This document shows positions 40,025-49,678 of a stretch of DNA of 64,000 nucleotides, one piece after another. This DNA is from Pseudomonas sp. Bout1. GTDB lineage: Bacteria; Pseudomonadota; Gammaproteobacteria; Pseudomonadales; Pseudomonadaceae. The notes under the pieces are model-generated. The model searched no databases. It was not told the DNA's origin and saw only the letters and a program-made list of their open reading frames with translations. The stretch spans positions 682,001-746,000 of the forward strand of contig NZ_JAVIWK010000001.1 in NCBI RefSeq assembly GCF_034314165.1. Direction: 5' to 3'. The translations under genes were made by a program, and so were the position numbers. The first letter of the stretch is position 1, and the number at the start of each line of letters is the position of its first letter.

Positions 40025-42046
40025 ATGTCTCTTCGACTTCGTTCCGGCAACCTCGCCGGGTATGCAAGGCAGCGCGGTGCAATTGGCTTGATGGCGGCCC
40101 TGACCTTGGGCATCGCCCTGGTGTTCCTGTTGCTGGTCATCGACAGCAGCCGCCTGTACGTGGAAAAGCGCAAGTTGCAGTCGATCGCCGACATAGCGGC
40201 GCTGGAGGCTGTGCAACGCAAGGGCGACTGCCTGCCGGCGACCAACACTGCGCCCACGTATGCCGGTGCCAGCGCGGTGCGCAACGGGTATGTCATCCCG
40301 CCGGGCAGTGCCCTGGTGGTGACCTGTGGGGTGCTGGCAACCGGGGCCACTAACCAGCGGGTGTTCTCCGCAGACTCGACCAAGACCGATGCCATCCAGG
40401 TGATCGCCTCGCGCCCGGTCATGACCAGCGTTGCCGGCGGTATCTGGGCAATGGCCAGTGGCAGTGCATACAACGTGAACACCCAGCTGTCTGCGGTTGC
40501 GGTGGCGGCGCCGAAGATTTTGCCCCCCCAGGCGCAACTGACGATCAAATCTACGTTGGTCACCGTGGACTCGAGCAAGTCGGCAGCATTGAACCTGTTG
40601 TTCGGCCAGTTGTTGGGCGGCTCGTTGAATCTGAGCGTGGCAGGCTGGCAAGGGCTGGTGGACACCAACATCAATCTGCTCAGTTACCTCAACCAACTGG
40701 CGTTGAACGTGGGAGTGACGGCGGGAGCCTACGACCAATTGTTGACCCAGAACGTCAAGATCAGCCAACTGCTCGATGCGGCAATCACGGTGCTCAGTGC
40801 CGGAGGCAGTACGGCCAGCGTGGCGGTCAGCGGCCTTACCAGTATCAAGGCTATTGTCGGCAACCTGGATGTCACCCTGGGCAGCCTGTTGCAACTGCAA
40901 ACCGGGGCGGTGTCGGCGGGACTGAACACCACGTTGAACGTGTTCCAACTGGCCGAAGCCTTTGTGCAGTTGGCCAATACCAAGAACGGGGTGGTTGCGA
41001 CCATCCCGGTGAGTATTCCGGGCCTGCTGAACGGCGGGGTGCAGTTGAAGGTGATCCAGCCGCCGCAGTTGTCGGCAATCGGCGACCCTACCTACGCCAA
41101 GGACGGTACCTCTGCGACGCGCATTTATGTGAAGACCGCCCAGTTAAGCCTCGGCCTGACCCTGGGCCTGCCGGTGCTGGACAACCCCTTGGTGGAGGGC
41201 GCCTTGAACGGCTTGGTCGGGCCGCTTTCGGACGTGTTGAACAACCTGTTGAGCTTGAACCTGGGGGGCACCATCAATTCGGTGCTATGCCTGTTGGGTG
41301 GCTATTGCCAGATGACCAATCTGCAAGTGCTGTCGTCGTCCTCAAATCCGCCGGCGGCCAGAATCGATGTGGTCGTTCAACTGGCCAGGGCGGAAAGCTA
41401 TGTCACCGGGTTTACTTGCGCCAGCGACGCCAGCAAGACCCTGACCACTCAAACCAATGCCTCGATTGTTACTGTACAAATTGGCCAGAGCCCGCAATTG
41501 ATCAACGCGTTTAACAGCAACACCACGCTCAATCCGATTCCTCCTTTACCAGTGGTGGATATCGGCGCCATTACCTGTTTCAAACCGTTGCTGGGGCTAG
41601 GCCCGACGACGTGCGACCCCGCGACGCGCAAGGCGTTTTACGGGGGTGGCATCGGCCTCAGCGTCAATAGTTCGGTGGGGGCGGCGACGAGTGCCTTGCC
41701 CGCCCACACGTACCTGCAACCGCCGGAAATCAGCCTGCCACCGCAGTACTACGCCTCATCGACTGCCAGTCTTCTCAGTGCGATCAGCAACGCGTTATCG
41801 GGGATTCAATTGCAGGTCTATAAACCGACCGGGTTCAATCTGCTTGGAGGGTTACTGACAACGACAGCGACGCTGCTCAACGGACTCAACAGCACCTTGG
41901 GCACGGTGATCGGCGGGGTACTCAGCCCGATCCTGGACCCGTTGGTGAACAGCCTGCTGTCGAGCCTTGGGGTTAACCTGAATGCGGTGGAAGTAGGGGC
42001 CAACCTCAGTTGCCGGCCTCACGGGCAAGCGGCGTTGGTGAACTAG
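40025..42046 (+). CDS. tadG: TadG-like pilus assembly protein
   Basis: A 673-residue protein with an N-terminal TadG-like membrane segment (RGAIGLMAALTLGIALVFLLL) followed by a very large exported domain rich in Ser, Thr, Leu and Asn with few charges. TadG proteins are minor components of the Flp/Tad machine. AAGGAG precedes the ATG at 40025. It stands convergent to pprA, overlapping it by 4 nt, and corresponds to PA4297. Confidence 0.8.
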   Translation: MSLRLRSGNLAGYARQRGAIGLMAALTLGIALVFLLLVIDSSRLYVEKRKLQSIADIAALEAVQRKGDCLPATNTAPTYAGASAVRNGYVIPPGSALVVTCGVLATGATNQRVFSADSTKTDAIQVIASRPVMTSVAGGIWAMASGSAYNVNTQLSAVAVAAPKILPPQAQLTIKSTLVTVDSSKSAALNLLFGQLLGGSLNLSVAGWQGLVDTNINLLSYLNQLALNVGVTAGAYDQLLTQNVKISQLLDAAITVLSAGGSTASVAVSGLTSIKAIVGNLDVTLGSLLQLQTGAVSAGLNTTLNVFQLAEAFVQLANTKNGVVATIPVSIPGLLNGGVQLKVIQPPQLSAIGDPTYAKDGTSATRIYVKTAQLSLGLTLGLPVLDNPLVEGALNGLVGPLSDVLNNLLSLNLGGTINSVLCLLGGYCQMTNLQVLSSSSNPPAARIDVVVQLARAESYVTGFTCASDASKTLTTQTNASIVTVQIGQSPQLINAFNSNTTLNPIPPLPVVDIGAITCFKPLLGLGPTTCDPATRKAFYGGGIGLSVNSSVGAATSALPAHTYLQPPEISLPPQYYASSTASLLSAISNALSGIQLQVYKPTGFNLLGGLLTTTATLLNGLNSTLGTVIGGVLSPILDPLVNSLLSSLGVNLNAVEVGANLSCRPHGQAALVN

Positions 42047-44784
42047 GGTTCAACCAGCGGCAGCTCCACACAAAACTTCGCGCCCTGTTCGCTGTTGGCG
42101 ACACTCAGCCGGCCGCCCATGTTTTCGACAATGCCATAGCTCACCGACAGCCCCAGGCCGGTGCCCACGCCAATCGGTTTGGTGGTGAAGAACGGTTCGA
42201 AAATCCGCTCCAGCAGGCGCGGGTCAATCCCGCCGCCGTTGTCCTCCACCCAGATGCGTACGTGACGGCTGTCGTGCTCGATGTGTACCGAGATCCACGG
42301 CTGCAGGTCGCGGTTATGTTCGCGTTTACTCAGCAGGGCGTCGCGGGCATTGACGATAAGGTTGATCAGCACCTGCTCCAACTGGTCGACATAGCCTTTG
42401 ACTTGCACCGAAACGTCCGGCTGCGCCACGCGCAGATCCACACCCTTGCCGCGCAGGCCTTCACTGAGCAACGACAGGGTGCCTTCCACCGCCTGCGCCG
42501 GGTTGAAGGGTTGTTGTTCGACCTCCGAGCGGCGCCCGAACACGCGCATATGGTCCACCACGCGCGCTGCCCGCTGGACCTGGGCGTCGATGCGCTGGAG
42601 TTTTTCCGTCAGGTAGTCGATTTGCGCATCGCCGTTGCTCAAGCGCTTGAGCACGTTGACGATCGCCATGCGCATCACGTTCAGCGGCTGGTTGATCTCG
42701 TGGGCGAGGCCGGTGGCCATTTCACCGAGGGTGGCCATTTTTGCGCTTTGGGTCAGTTGCTGTTGGGAGCGGCGCACTTCGGTGTTGTCGCGGCCCACCG
42801 CCTGCACTTCCTGTAGCTGGCCCTGTTGGTCGAACACGCCCCGGTCCGACCACACCCACCAGGCATGTGTACGCCCCGGCAGTTGCAGGCTGATTTCGGC
42901 GGTACTCACGGGGAACTCCGGGGTCAACTGCCCAATGCGCTGCACAAACGCCTCGCGTTGTTCTTCGGACAGCCACTGGCTGAGGTTCATGCCCGGCAGT
43001 TGCGCGGGCAGGCACTCCATGTAGGTGGCCAGGGGCGTATTGCCGAAGGTCAGGGTCAGGTCCGGACGATAACGGCAGATCATCGCGGGGGAGTCTTCCA
43101 CCAGGATCCGATAGCGCTCCTCACTCGCCTTGACCCGTTCTGCCGCCAGGGTCGATTCGGTGACATCCAGCCACAGGCCCACGGCTTCTACGGGCAACCC
43201 CAGGTCGTCGCGCAACAGCCGGGCTTCGTCCAGCAGCCAGTGGTACGCGCCCTGTTTGTCGAGCACCCGGTAGCGGCAGCTTACGTGGCCTTCGCGCAAC
43301 AGGCGGCGGGTACGGTCAAAGTAGAGGTCGCGGTCGTCGGGGTGGACCCATTGGTTCAGCGCCGCCGGGGTGAAGTCGGCCAGGGTGCGGCCCAGCAGCG
43401 GCAGCAGGCTGTCGCTGAAAAACACCGGTTGCAGCGTGCCCTCCACGTAGCGCTGTACGTAGATCACGGCCGGGGAACTGGCGATCAGGTTGTCCAGGCG
43501 GGCGTGGGCGGCGGCGGCCTGTTGTTGCTGGTTTTTTATATCGCTGATGTCGAGCATGAAGCCCACCAGTCGACGGTGTGCGCCCGAGCCCAGCGCTTGC
43601 CCCTGCACGCGGTACCAGATGGGGTTTTGCGCCGGGTCGGCACGCAGCAGGCGAACACTGCTCGACAGCGGCTTGCCCAGGTTTTTGAGGTCTTGCAGGC
43701 GGCTGGCGAGTTCTTCCCGGTCGGCAGGGTGAATCAGCTTCAGCCACATTGGCAACGAGAGCCGTGTGGTGGCCTCGCCTTGGCTCAGGGTGCGCAGCAA
43801 CAGCGGCGCAAGCTCAATGTCGTCAGTGTGGGGAGGCAGTTCCCACCAGCCGGTGCCGAGCAGTCCTTGCAGCGCTTCAAGGCGGTCCAGCTGCTGTTGA
43901 TGGCGCTGCTCGCGCAGGCGACCGAGCAGCGGTGCGGCGAGAGCGGTGGTCAGTTGCAACCAGTCACGGTCGCTGGTCTGTTCCTGGCGGCTATAAAAAC
44001 CGCACAGCAGCCAGGCCCCTACGCCCTGGCCATCCCGGTAAGGCACCATAAAACCATCGGCATTGCCAAACAGCCCTTGCAGGCGTGGGTGGTCGCTGTG
44101 GCCACGGTTGACCCCAAGGCTGACCGGCGCCGTACCGCCCAAGCTGTCGAGACTGGCGCCCAAGGCTTGCCCGTTATGCCACAGGGCCGGTGCATCGTGG
44201 GCGCTGTAACAGCCCTGGATACACCATTCCTGGCCCTGCTCATCGAGCAAGGCAACACCAACGCAGGGGATGTGCCAGTGCTGGGAAATGGTCTGCAGCG
44301 TGTCCAGCAACACCTCGGGCAGGCGCGTCAGGCTGCACACCCGTAGTTGCTCATGGATCTGATCGCTGACGCGCTGGTTGAGGTCGCGTTGCTGGGTGAG
44401 TTGGCGATGGGCAATCAGGTCGCCAATGTCCAGCAGGTGCAGCAGCCAACCCTTGGCCTCGGGTTGAACCCAGCCGCGGGTATGCAGGGTTTGCCCGGCA
44501 AGCCCCTTGAAGTCCAGGTCCAGGCTTTGCCCTTGCCATTCGCCGGGCGCGCCTTCGATCACCAGGCTGCTCATGGGGGTGAGGTAATCGAGCAGCGAGG
44601 TGGGCAGTTGCCCGGCGGGCTGTTCCAGCCGATGGCGAAGCGGGCCCTGGACGTCTACAACTCGCCCTTGGGCGTCCAGGTAGAACAACAACGCAGCGGT
44701 GGCGGGCATTCCCGGCGACGCTTCTGCAGGCAGGTGGTTGCCGCGTCCGAGCAGGCGGCCGAACAGTTTATCCCCTGAGGTCAA
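42043..44784 (-). CDS. pprA: Sensor histidine kinase PprA
   Basis: A histidine kinase of about 913 residues with a GAF-like region ([18 protein letters not shown]), at least three PAS-type segments (around MLDISDI, WLDVTES and AVGRDNT), HisKA ([10 protein letters not shown]) and an ATPase domain (DNGGGI, GTGLGLS). No membrane helix is evident, so it is probably cytoplasmic. The start is uncertain: a TTG (44784) overlapping the tadF stop, or the ATG at 44709; a longer reading to 44976 would lie inside tadF. PprA with PprB controls the Tad genes in P. aeruginosa (PA4293). Confidence 0.85.
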   Translation of the reverse strand: MTSGDKLFGRLLGRGNHLPAEASPGMPATAALLFYLDAQGRVVDVQGPLRHRLEQPAGQLPTSLLDYLTPMSSLVIEGAPGEWQGQSLDLDFKGLAGQTLHTRGWVQPEAKGWLLHLLDIGDLIAHRQLTQQRDLNQRVSDQIHEQLRVCSLTRLPEVLLDTLQTISQHWHIPCVGVALLDEQGQEWCIQGCYSAHDAPALWHNGQALGASLDSLGGTAPVSLGVNRGHSDHPRLQGLFGNADGFMVPYRDGQGVGAWLLCGFYSRQEQTSDRDWLQLTTALAAPLLGRLREQRHQQQLDRLEALQGLLGTGWWELPPHTDDIELAPLLLRTLSQGEATTRLSLPMWLKLIHPADREELASRLQDLKNLGKPLSSSVRLLRADPAQNPIWYRVQGQALGSGAHRRLVGFMLDISDIKNQQQQAAAAHARLDNLIASSPAVIYVQRYVEGTLQPVFFSDSLLPLLGRTLADFTPAALNQWVHPDDRDLYFDRTRRLLREGHVSCRYRVLDKQGAYHWLLDEARLLRDDLGLPVEAVGLWLDVTESTLAAERVKASEERYRILVEDSPAMICRYRPDLTLTFGNTPLATYMECLPAQLPGMNLSQWLSEEQREAFVQRIGQLTPEFPVSTAEISLQLPGRTHAWWVWSDRGVFDQQGQLQEVQAVGRDNTEVRRSQQQLTQSAKMATLGEMATGLAHEINQPLNVMRMAIVNVLKRLSNGDAQIDYLTEKLQRIDAQVQRAARVVDHMRVFGRRSEVEQQPFNPAQAVEGTLSLLSEGLRGKGVDLRVAQPDVSVQVKGYVDQLEQVLINLIVNARDALLSKREHNRDLQPWISVHIEHDSRHVRIWVEDNGGGIDPRLLERIFEPFFTTKPIGVGTGLGLSVSYGIVENMGGRLSVANSEQGAKFCVELPLVEP

Positions 44785-45221
44785 AACTGCATGCTCGACT
44801 GGGCGGAAAGCGTGGGGGGCAGCGCGGGGACGGTACCCAAGCCAGGCAGCACCAGGAACGGCAACACATTCTGGAGGCTGGACGTGGGGTAGTTGATGTA
44901 CACCGTCAACAGGCCCGTCGGGCTGTAGGTTGCCGTGACGTAGCCGGGAAGAAATTTGAATTGGGGAGGGATCCACGACAGTTGCGTCTGCGCCGCCGTG
45001 ATGGCCTGTTGGGGCAATGCCGTTGGGTAACCGGCCGTGGCGGGGTCCAGGGCCACACTACGTCTTACCCCTTCGGTGGCGGCCTGGGTAAAGGACTGCA
45101 TCAGCAGTAACGGCAGGCTGTAGCTCACCAAACCATAAAACACGCCAAAAAAAATCATGAAGACCAACGCGAACTCCAGCGCGGCGGCACCTTTTTGCTT
45201 CCCGGGGAGGCCTTTTTTCAT
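44781..45221 (-). CDS. tadF: TadE/TadF-like pseudopilin
   Basis: A 146-residue minor pilin-like protein. A short basic leader ends in Gly; the mature end begins AAALEFALVFMIFFGVFYG with the Glu at +5, as expected for substrates of the prepilin peptidase. The rest is exported. It is adjacent to fppA (divergent) and pprA (4-nt overlap with the TTG start), as PA4294 is in P. aeruginosa. Confidence 0.82.
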   Translation of the reverse strand: MKKGLPGKQKGAAALEFALVFMIFFGVFYGLVSYSLPLLLMQSFTQAATEGVRRSVALDPATAGYPTALPQQAITAAQTQLSWIPPQFKFLPGYVTATYSPTGLLTVYINYPTSSLQNVLPFLVLPGLGTVPALPPTLSAQSSMQF

Positions 45222-45292
45222 GACTCGTCTACCCTGACTACCACTACCTGATATCAGCATAGAATCATTCAGCAAAAAGGGATTTTTTTTAC

Positions 45293-45778
45293 GTGATTCA
45301 AAGCCTCGTCCTATTCGTTTGGCTGGTGCTGTGCGCCGTGCAGGATGTTCGTCTACGTCAGGTCTCCAACCGCTTGACCCTCGGTGCCTGCCTGCTGGCG
45401 CTGGTTTACCTGCTCTTTAGTGGCACCACCTGGCTCGGCGCGCCGGCTGTCGAGGGTGGCCTGGCGTTTGGTGTGGCGCTGTTGTTCACGGTGCCCGGCT
45501 ACGCAATGGGGCGGCTTGGCGCCGGTGACGTGAAGTTGATCGTGGCATTGGGGCTGGCGACCAACACCCTTTATGTACTGGGCACGTTTATCGGCGCAGG
45601 CCTTGCCAGCGCGGCCTGGCTGTTACTGGCGCCCAGGCTGTGGCCGCTGATGAATCAAGGGCTTAGGAATACCTTGCAGTACTTTGGTCCGGAACAGTCG
45701 GCCAGGCAGCCATTCGTGCCGTTTTTACTGGTCGGATTTTGCCTGGCCTGGCTTTGGATCCCATTAGTCGCCACGTAG
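45293..45778 (+). CDS. fppA: Flp prepilin peptidase FppA (TadV)
   Basis: A 161-residue membrane aspartic peptidase of the short CpaA/TadV kind, without a methyltransferase domain. The two catalytic Asp residues are in AVQDVRLRQVSNRLT near residue 18 and in the GxGDxK motif (GAGDVK) near residue 77. It cleaves Flp and the pseudopilins. GTG start. Divergent from tadF across 71 bases. Confidence 0.92.
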   Translation: MIQSLVLFVWLVLCAVQDVRLRQVSNRLTLGACLLALVYLLFSGTTWLGAPAVEGGLAFGVALLFTVPGYAMGRLGAGDVKLIVALGLATNTLYVLGTFIGAGLASAAWLLLAPRLWPLMNQGLRNTLQYFGPEQSARQPFVPFLLVGFCLAWLWIPLVAT

Positions 45779-45891
45779 GGTATCGCTATGTACATAGTAG
45801 GAAAGTACGTCTACGTTTATGAGTAGGTCGTACAGGAAAGTGGTCGGAATGGATCGGTCGGTCTTTGGCTTGCCCAGGCATGGAGTAGCGC

Positions 45892-46680
45892 GTGAACAAG
45901 CTTACCTCTGAAGTGAAAGTGCTCGTGGTCGACGATCAGCCCCTGATTGTGGAAGAGCTTTGCGAGTTTCTTGAGAGCAGCGGTTACCGTTGCGTCCCTT
46001 GCAACTCCAGCCAGCAGGCGGTCGAGCGTTTTCGCGATGACGCCGAGATTGGCTTGGTGCTGTGCGATCTGCACATGCCAGACATGGATGGCATCGAGCT
46101 GGTCCAGGCCCTGCAGCGCCTGGCTGGCAAGCAACGGGCGTTTGAGGCCATCATGCTGACCGGGCGTGCCGACAAGCAGGACGTGATCAAGGCTCTGCGC
46201 GCAGGGATTGCCGATTACTACCAGAAGCCGATCAATTTGGACGAACTGCTCGAAGGTATTCAGCGCCAGGTCGTGGCACTGAAAGACCGGCAGAAAAACG
46301 TCGACCTGGGGCACCTGAACCAGAAGTTGCAGTTCCTCTCGGCGTCCATTGACGACCTGTATCACGACCTCGACAAAGTGCGCAGCAGCCCGCAATCGAG
46401 CCCGTCGACTGAAACCGACGGCGAAACCAACGAAACTGACCCTGATGAAATACCGGCGATCTTCAATCAGTTGTCCCCGCGCCAGCTAGATGTTGCAAGG
46501 CTGGTTGGCAAGGGCCAGACCAACTATCAAATTGCCTGTGAGCTGGGCATCACTGAAAACACGGTGAAACTCTACGTGTCCCAAGTGCTGCGCCTGACCC
46601 ATATGCACAACCGCACCCAGTTGGCGCTGGCGTTGTCGCCGAACCATTCATCGGCACGCCAGCGCGTCACTGCCCACTAG
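45892..46680 (+). CDS. pprB: Response regulator PprB
   Basis: A 262-residue regulator with an N-terminal receiver (VLVVDDQ; phospho-Asp in LCDLHMPDMDG; KPI near residue 112), a linker with acidic/Ser/Thr-rich part (about 160-185) and a C-terminal LuxR/NarL helix-turn-helix (LSPRQLDVARLVGKGQTNYQ). In P. aeruginosa PprB switches on Tad pili, CupE fimbriae and an adhesin, with PprA upstream. GTG start at 45892. The 12-codon frame at 45788-45826 before it is not supported. Confidence 0.92.
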   Translation: MNKLTSEVKVLVVDDQPLIVEELCEFLESSGYRCVPCNSSQQAVERFRDDAEIGLVLCDLHMPDMDGIELVQALQRLAGKQRAFEAIMLTGRADKQDVIKALRAGIADYYQKPINLDELLEGIQRQVVALKDRQKNVDLGHLNQKLQFLSASIDDLYHDLDKVRSSPQSSPSTETDGETNETDPDEIPAIFNQLSPRQLDVARLVGKGQTNYQIACELGITENTVKLYVSQVLRLTHMHNRTQLALALSPNHSSARQRVTAH

Positions 46681-46861
46681 GGCTACCGAGTATTCGGGGC
46701 GCCGAAGCACAAGCTCCCACTGGCGACAGTGTAGTGTCGGCATATCGATAGTTTGTAGACGACACCATTCGATTGGAAAGCGCCCTGCTTTTAACGGCGA
46801 ACTTGCGGCATTAATCACTGACAGCTCGTATTCCCGTCCTGCCACACCATTCGGTACAGGC

Positions 46862-47137
46862 CTAGTTGCTGTCGCCCCCGGGGGTGCTGCCGCCCTGTTT
46901 CTGGTCGTAGTACTGCGGAATAGGGTATTTGTAGCTGTCCAGCAAACGTTGCAGGGCTTGGTCGCGTTCAGCGGGCGTGGCCTTTTGCACGTGGGAGGAG
47001 GCCTGTTCACCGCTGACCTGCAGTTGCAGCCAGCCCTCGGTCTGTTTTTGTTGGGGCGAAGAAGGCCCGGGTTCTATCGCCAGCGCCGTCAGCGGCAGGC
47101 TGGTTAGCAGCACAGCGGCGAGCAGTGTGAGTTTCAT
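46862..47137 (-). CDS. DUF3613 protein of the Tad operon
   Basis: A 91-residue secreted protein: signal peptide ending ALA, then a short domain (TEGWLQLQVSGEQAS, PAERDQALQRLLDSYKYPIP). It is the promoter-distal gene of the rcpC-to-tadD operon and corresponds to PA4298. Role unknown. Confidence 0.82.
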   Translation of the reverse strand: MKLTLLAAVLLTSLPLTALAIEPGPSSPQQKQTEGWLQLQVSGEQASSHVQKATPAERDQALQRLLDSYKYPIPQYYDQKQGGSTPGGDSN

Positions 47138-47159
47138 CTTGAGTACTCCCTTCAGAAGC

Positions 47160-47885
47160 CTATTTGACAGGCGGCGCTTGCAGCACGTCGCTGACGGCGG
47201 CGACCTGATCCTTTGCCGGCGTCACCGTCGAGGCGGGCGCCTTGAGTTGCTGTGCCCGGGCCTGGGCCTGTGTCACTTGTTCGGGGCTCAGGCCCATGCG
47301 GCTGACCACTTGCGCCGCCTGTTCCCAGTTGTCCTGGTAGATCATCAGTGTCACCAGGTTGACCGCTGCCAGTTGGTCACTTTGCTTGAGCTCCATGGCG
47401 GTGAGGAATTCGAAGCGCGCGTCTTCCATACGCCGTTGGTTGAGGTACACGACACCCAGGTCGTTGCGGATTTTTTCATCGGTGGGCGACATTTTGGCGG
47501 CGCGTTGCAAATGCGCCATGGCTTGGCCGTTGTCGCCCCGGGCGGCGGCCAGTTGGCCGAGCCCGTGCTCGCCTTCGGCAGCCATGCAGGTGCCAAGCAG
47601 GCTGCGGTACAACGGCTCGGCTTCACTGCGGCCCAGCAGGCGATACACCTTGGCCTGGCGCTGGCGCACTTGGGGCAGGTTGTCTGGCAGGTTTTGCAGG
47701 TTGGCCAGGCTGGCGTGGAGCTTGCCCTCGTTGGCCATATCGTCGGCCAGGTTCAGCGACAACTCCTGGTTGGAGTTGGGCTTGGCACAACTGCCCTGTG
47801 CGCTAAAACCCGCCCACGGCAGTTGTCCGTTACTGGCGCAACCACCCAGCAACAGCAGGCTGCAGGCGATCATTACTTTCTTCAT
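47160..47885 (-). CDS. tadD: TadD lipoprotein with TPR repeats
   Basis: A 241-residue lipoprotein (lipobox LGGC near residue 16) with tetratricopeptide-type repeats (about 60-175, for example GQAMAHLQRAAKMSPTDEK). TadD acts as a pilotin or scaffold for the secretin RcpA in Tad systems. AGGA lies 7 nt before the chosen ATG; the 5-residue extension from 47900 is weaker. It follows tadC with a small overlap region. Confidence 0.88.
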   Translation of the reverse strand: MKKVMIACSLLLLGGCASNGQLPWAGFSAQGSCAKPNSNQELSLNLADDMANEGKLHASLANLQNLPDNLPQVRQRQAKVYRLLGRSEAEPLYRSLLGTCMAAEGEHGLGQLAAARGDNGQAMAHLQRAAKMSPTDEKIRNDLGVVYLNQRRMEDARFEFLTAMELKQSDQLAAVNLVTLMIYQDNWEQAAQVVSRMGLSPEQVTQAQARAQQLKAPASTVTPAKDQVAAVSDVLQAPPVK

Positions 47886-47896
47886 GGCGTGTCCTC

Positions 47897-48781
47897 TCAA
47901 AAAGTGAAGGCTTTGGCGATGGCGATAAAGCCAGGGCCGGCCAATACGATCAGTAATGCGGGAAACAGGAACAGCATCATCACGACGGACATTTTTGCCG
48001 ACATCTTGGAAATGTATTCCTGCAGGCGGGTGAGGCGCCGGTCATCCAGCAGTTGTTTGAGCGACTGCAGTGACTTCATCGCACCACCGCCCTGATGCAG
48101 GAGCTGTTGGAGGATCAGGCAGGTGTCGGTCAGTTCATCGACGTCCAGTATCTGGCTGGCCTTGTTCAATTCCTCACCCAGCTCCAGTCCGGAATCGACG
48201 CGTGCCAACACCAGGCGCAGTTCGGTGGTCAGCACCGGCAGCAGTTTCTGCGCGTCGTAGGCCATGACTCGAAGCGCCTGCTCTACGGCCATGCCGGACT
48301 CAAACAGAATGCGTACCAAAGGAATGAAGGTCGCCACTTCACGGGCGATTTGCTGCTGGCGCTTTTTGGCGAGTGAAACCAAGACCCGCTTGGGCAGCAG
48401 ATACCCAATGATCAGGCCCAGCAGGGCGATCACCGAGCCATGCTCGGTGCCGGGAAAAAACAGCTCCAGTGCCAGCGCGGTCAGGCCCAACATGAGGATC
48501 GGCGAGCCGATCTGGCATGCGGCGAACATTGAGCGTTGGCTGGCCTTTCTCCAGCCCATGCGGCTCAACAGAGTTTGGGTTTCGTTATCGAGGCTGACGG
48601 TGCGCTGGCCGATCCGGGTGCTGCCCAGCTGGTGCAGCCACTCACTCATTTTTTCGTTACGACCTGGCTCGCCTTGCAAGCGTTGGGTGACCAGGCGTTG
48701 CTGGCGACGACTGCTCAACACATTGGCCAACAGGAGCGACAGCGCGGCAAGAAACAACAGGACACTGATCAAAATCGCCAT
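47897..48781 (-). CDS. tadC: Inner-membrane platform protein TadC
   Basis: A 294-residue GspF-like membrane protein with hydrophobic ends and the central T2SSF domain (FIPLVRILFESGMAVEQAL, LLHQGGGAMKSL). The ATG at 48781 is one base from the tadB stop; the longer reading from 48844 lies inside tadB. It forms the membrane base of the pilus with TadB. Confidence 0.9.
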   Translation of the reverse strand: MAILISVLLFLAALSLLLANVLSSRRQQRLVTQRLQGEPGRNEKMSEWLHQLGSTRIGQRTVSLDNETQTLLSRMGWRKASQRSMFAACQIGSPILMLGLTALALELFFPGTEHGSVIALLGLIIGYLLPKRVLVSLAKKRQQQIAREVATFIPLVRILFESGMAVEQALRVMAYDAQKLLPVLTTELRLVLARVDSGLELGEELNKASQILDVDELTDTCLILQQLLHQGGGAMKSLQSLKQLLDDRRLTRLQEYISKMSAKMSVVMMLFLFPALLIVLAGPGFIAIAKAFTF

Positions 48782-48782
48782 C

Positions 48783-49667
48783 TCAGATGCTCCGCAACAT
48801 GCGCCACAGCGCCACGCAGCCGATGATTTGCAAGGCGAACGCACCGAGCATCAGGCGTTGGCCGCTGGGGTCATCCCACATGGCCATCAGGTACGTCGGA
48901 TTAACGATCAGGAAGTAGCCCGCCACACTCACCGGCAGCACTGCGAGCACCATTGCGGTGACCCGGGTCTCACCCGTCATGGCGCGTAATTGCCGGGTAC
49001 CCTGGTCACGCTCGCGAATCATTTTGATCAGGTTTTCCAGCAACTCGCTGGCGTTGCCTCCGTAACGGTGGTTGACCTTGAGGCCCAAGGCAAACAGGCG
49101 CAGTTCATCCTGTTCATAAAACTCGGCATAGTCTTGAGCCGCCTCTGGCAGGCTCACACCCAGTTGCACATTGCGCTTGATGCGGCCCATGGATTTTTTC
49201 AACGGGTCGTCGCTGGCCTCGATGCCGCTCAGGATCGCATCCGCCAGGGTGCGTCCGGACTTGAGGCTGCGTACGGCATGGTCGAGCAGTTGCGGCAGTT
49301 GTTCGACCATTCGGCGCAGCCGCCGCCGGTAGCGTACGGCGATGTACAGGCGCAGTGCCAAGGGCGGCCCGAGCACCATCACCCCCAGGCCGACCCACTG
49401 GCCCACGAGGCCTCCCAACAGGGCGCCCAATGCCCACAAGGTCAACCATAGGCCCAGGCGCTCGGTAGGCCTGCCAAGGCCTGCACGGATAAAGGTGCGT
49501 TCCAGGCTGGTGGCTACCGCGCTGTCTTTTATGGACTGTGGTTGCCCTTCGGCCAGGCGCTCCAGTACCCGGTCGGTCTGGGCCTTGCGTAAACCGTTGC
49601 GCAGCAAGCCTATCCCCAGTACCAGCAGGGCCACGGCGAGCAGGGCGAGCAGAATCGGACCGATCAT
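48783..49667 (-). CDS. tadB: Inner-membrane platform protein TadB
   Basis: A 294-residue GspF-like membrane protein with an N-terminal helix, a T2SSF domain (QLPQLLDHAVRSLKSGRTL, then YGGNASELLENLIKMIRERD) and two C-terminal helices. GGAGG is well placed before the ATG. Partner of TadC, and its gene directly follows the ATPase gene tadA. Confidence 0.92.
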   Translation of the reverse strand: MIGPILLALLAVALLVLGIGLLRNGLRKAQTDRVLERLAEGQPQSIKDSAVATSLERTFIRAGLGRPTERLGLWLTLWALGALLGGLVGQWVGLGVMVLGPPLALRLYIAVRYRRRLRRMVEQLPQLLDHAVRSLKSGRTLADAILSGIEASDDPLKKSMGRIKRNVQLGVSLPEAAQDYAEFYEQDELRLFALGLKVNHRYGGNASELLENLIKMIRERDQGTRQLRAMTGETRVTAMVLAVLPVSVAGYFLIVNPTYLMAMWDDPSGQRLMLGAFALQIIGCVALWRMLRSI

Positions 49668-49678
49668 TGGGTTGCCTC

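Noticed and set aside
39299..40948. 549-codon minus-strand reading over the DUF4136 and tadG genes
   Set aside because: Covers parts of two certain plus-strand genes; no domain.
42043..44976. Longer pprA reading starting at 44976
   Set aside because: Its first 64 codons lie inside tadF; tadF has a convincing pseudopilin leader.
45788..45826. 12-codon leader peptide before pprB
   Set aside because: No ribosome binding site of quality and no regulatory codon run.
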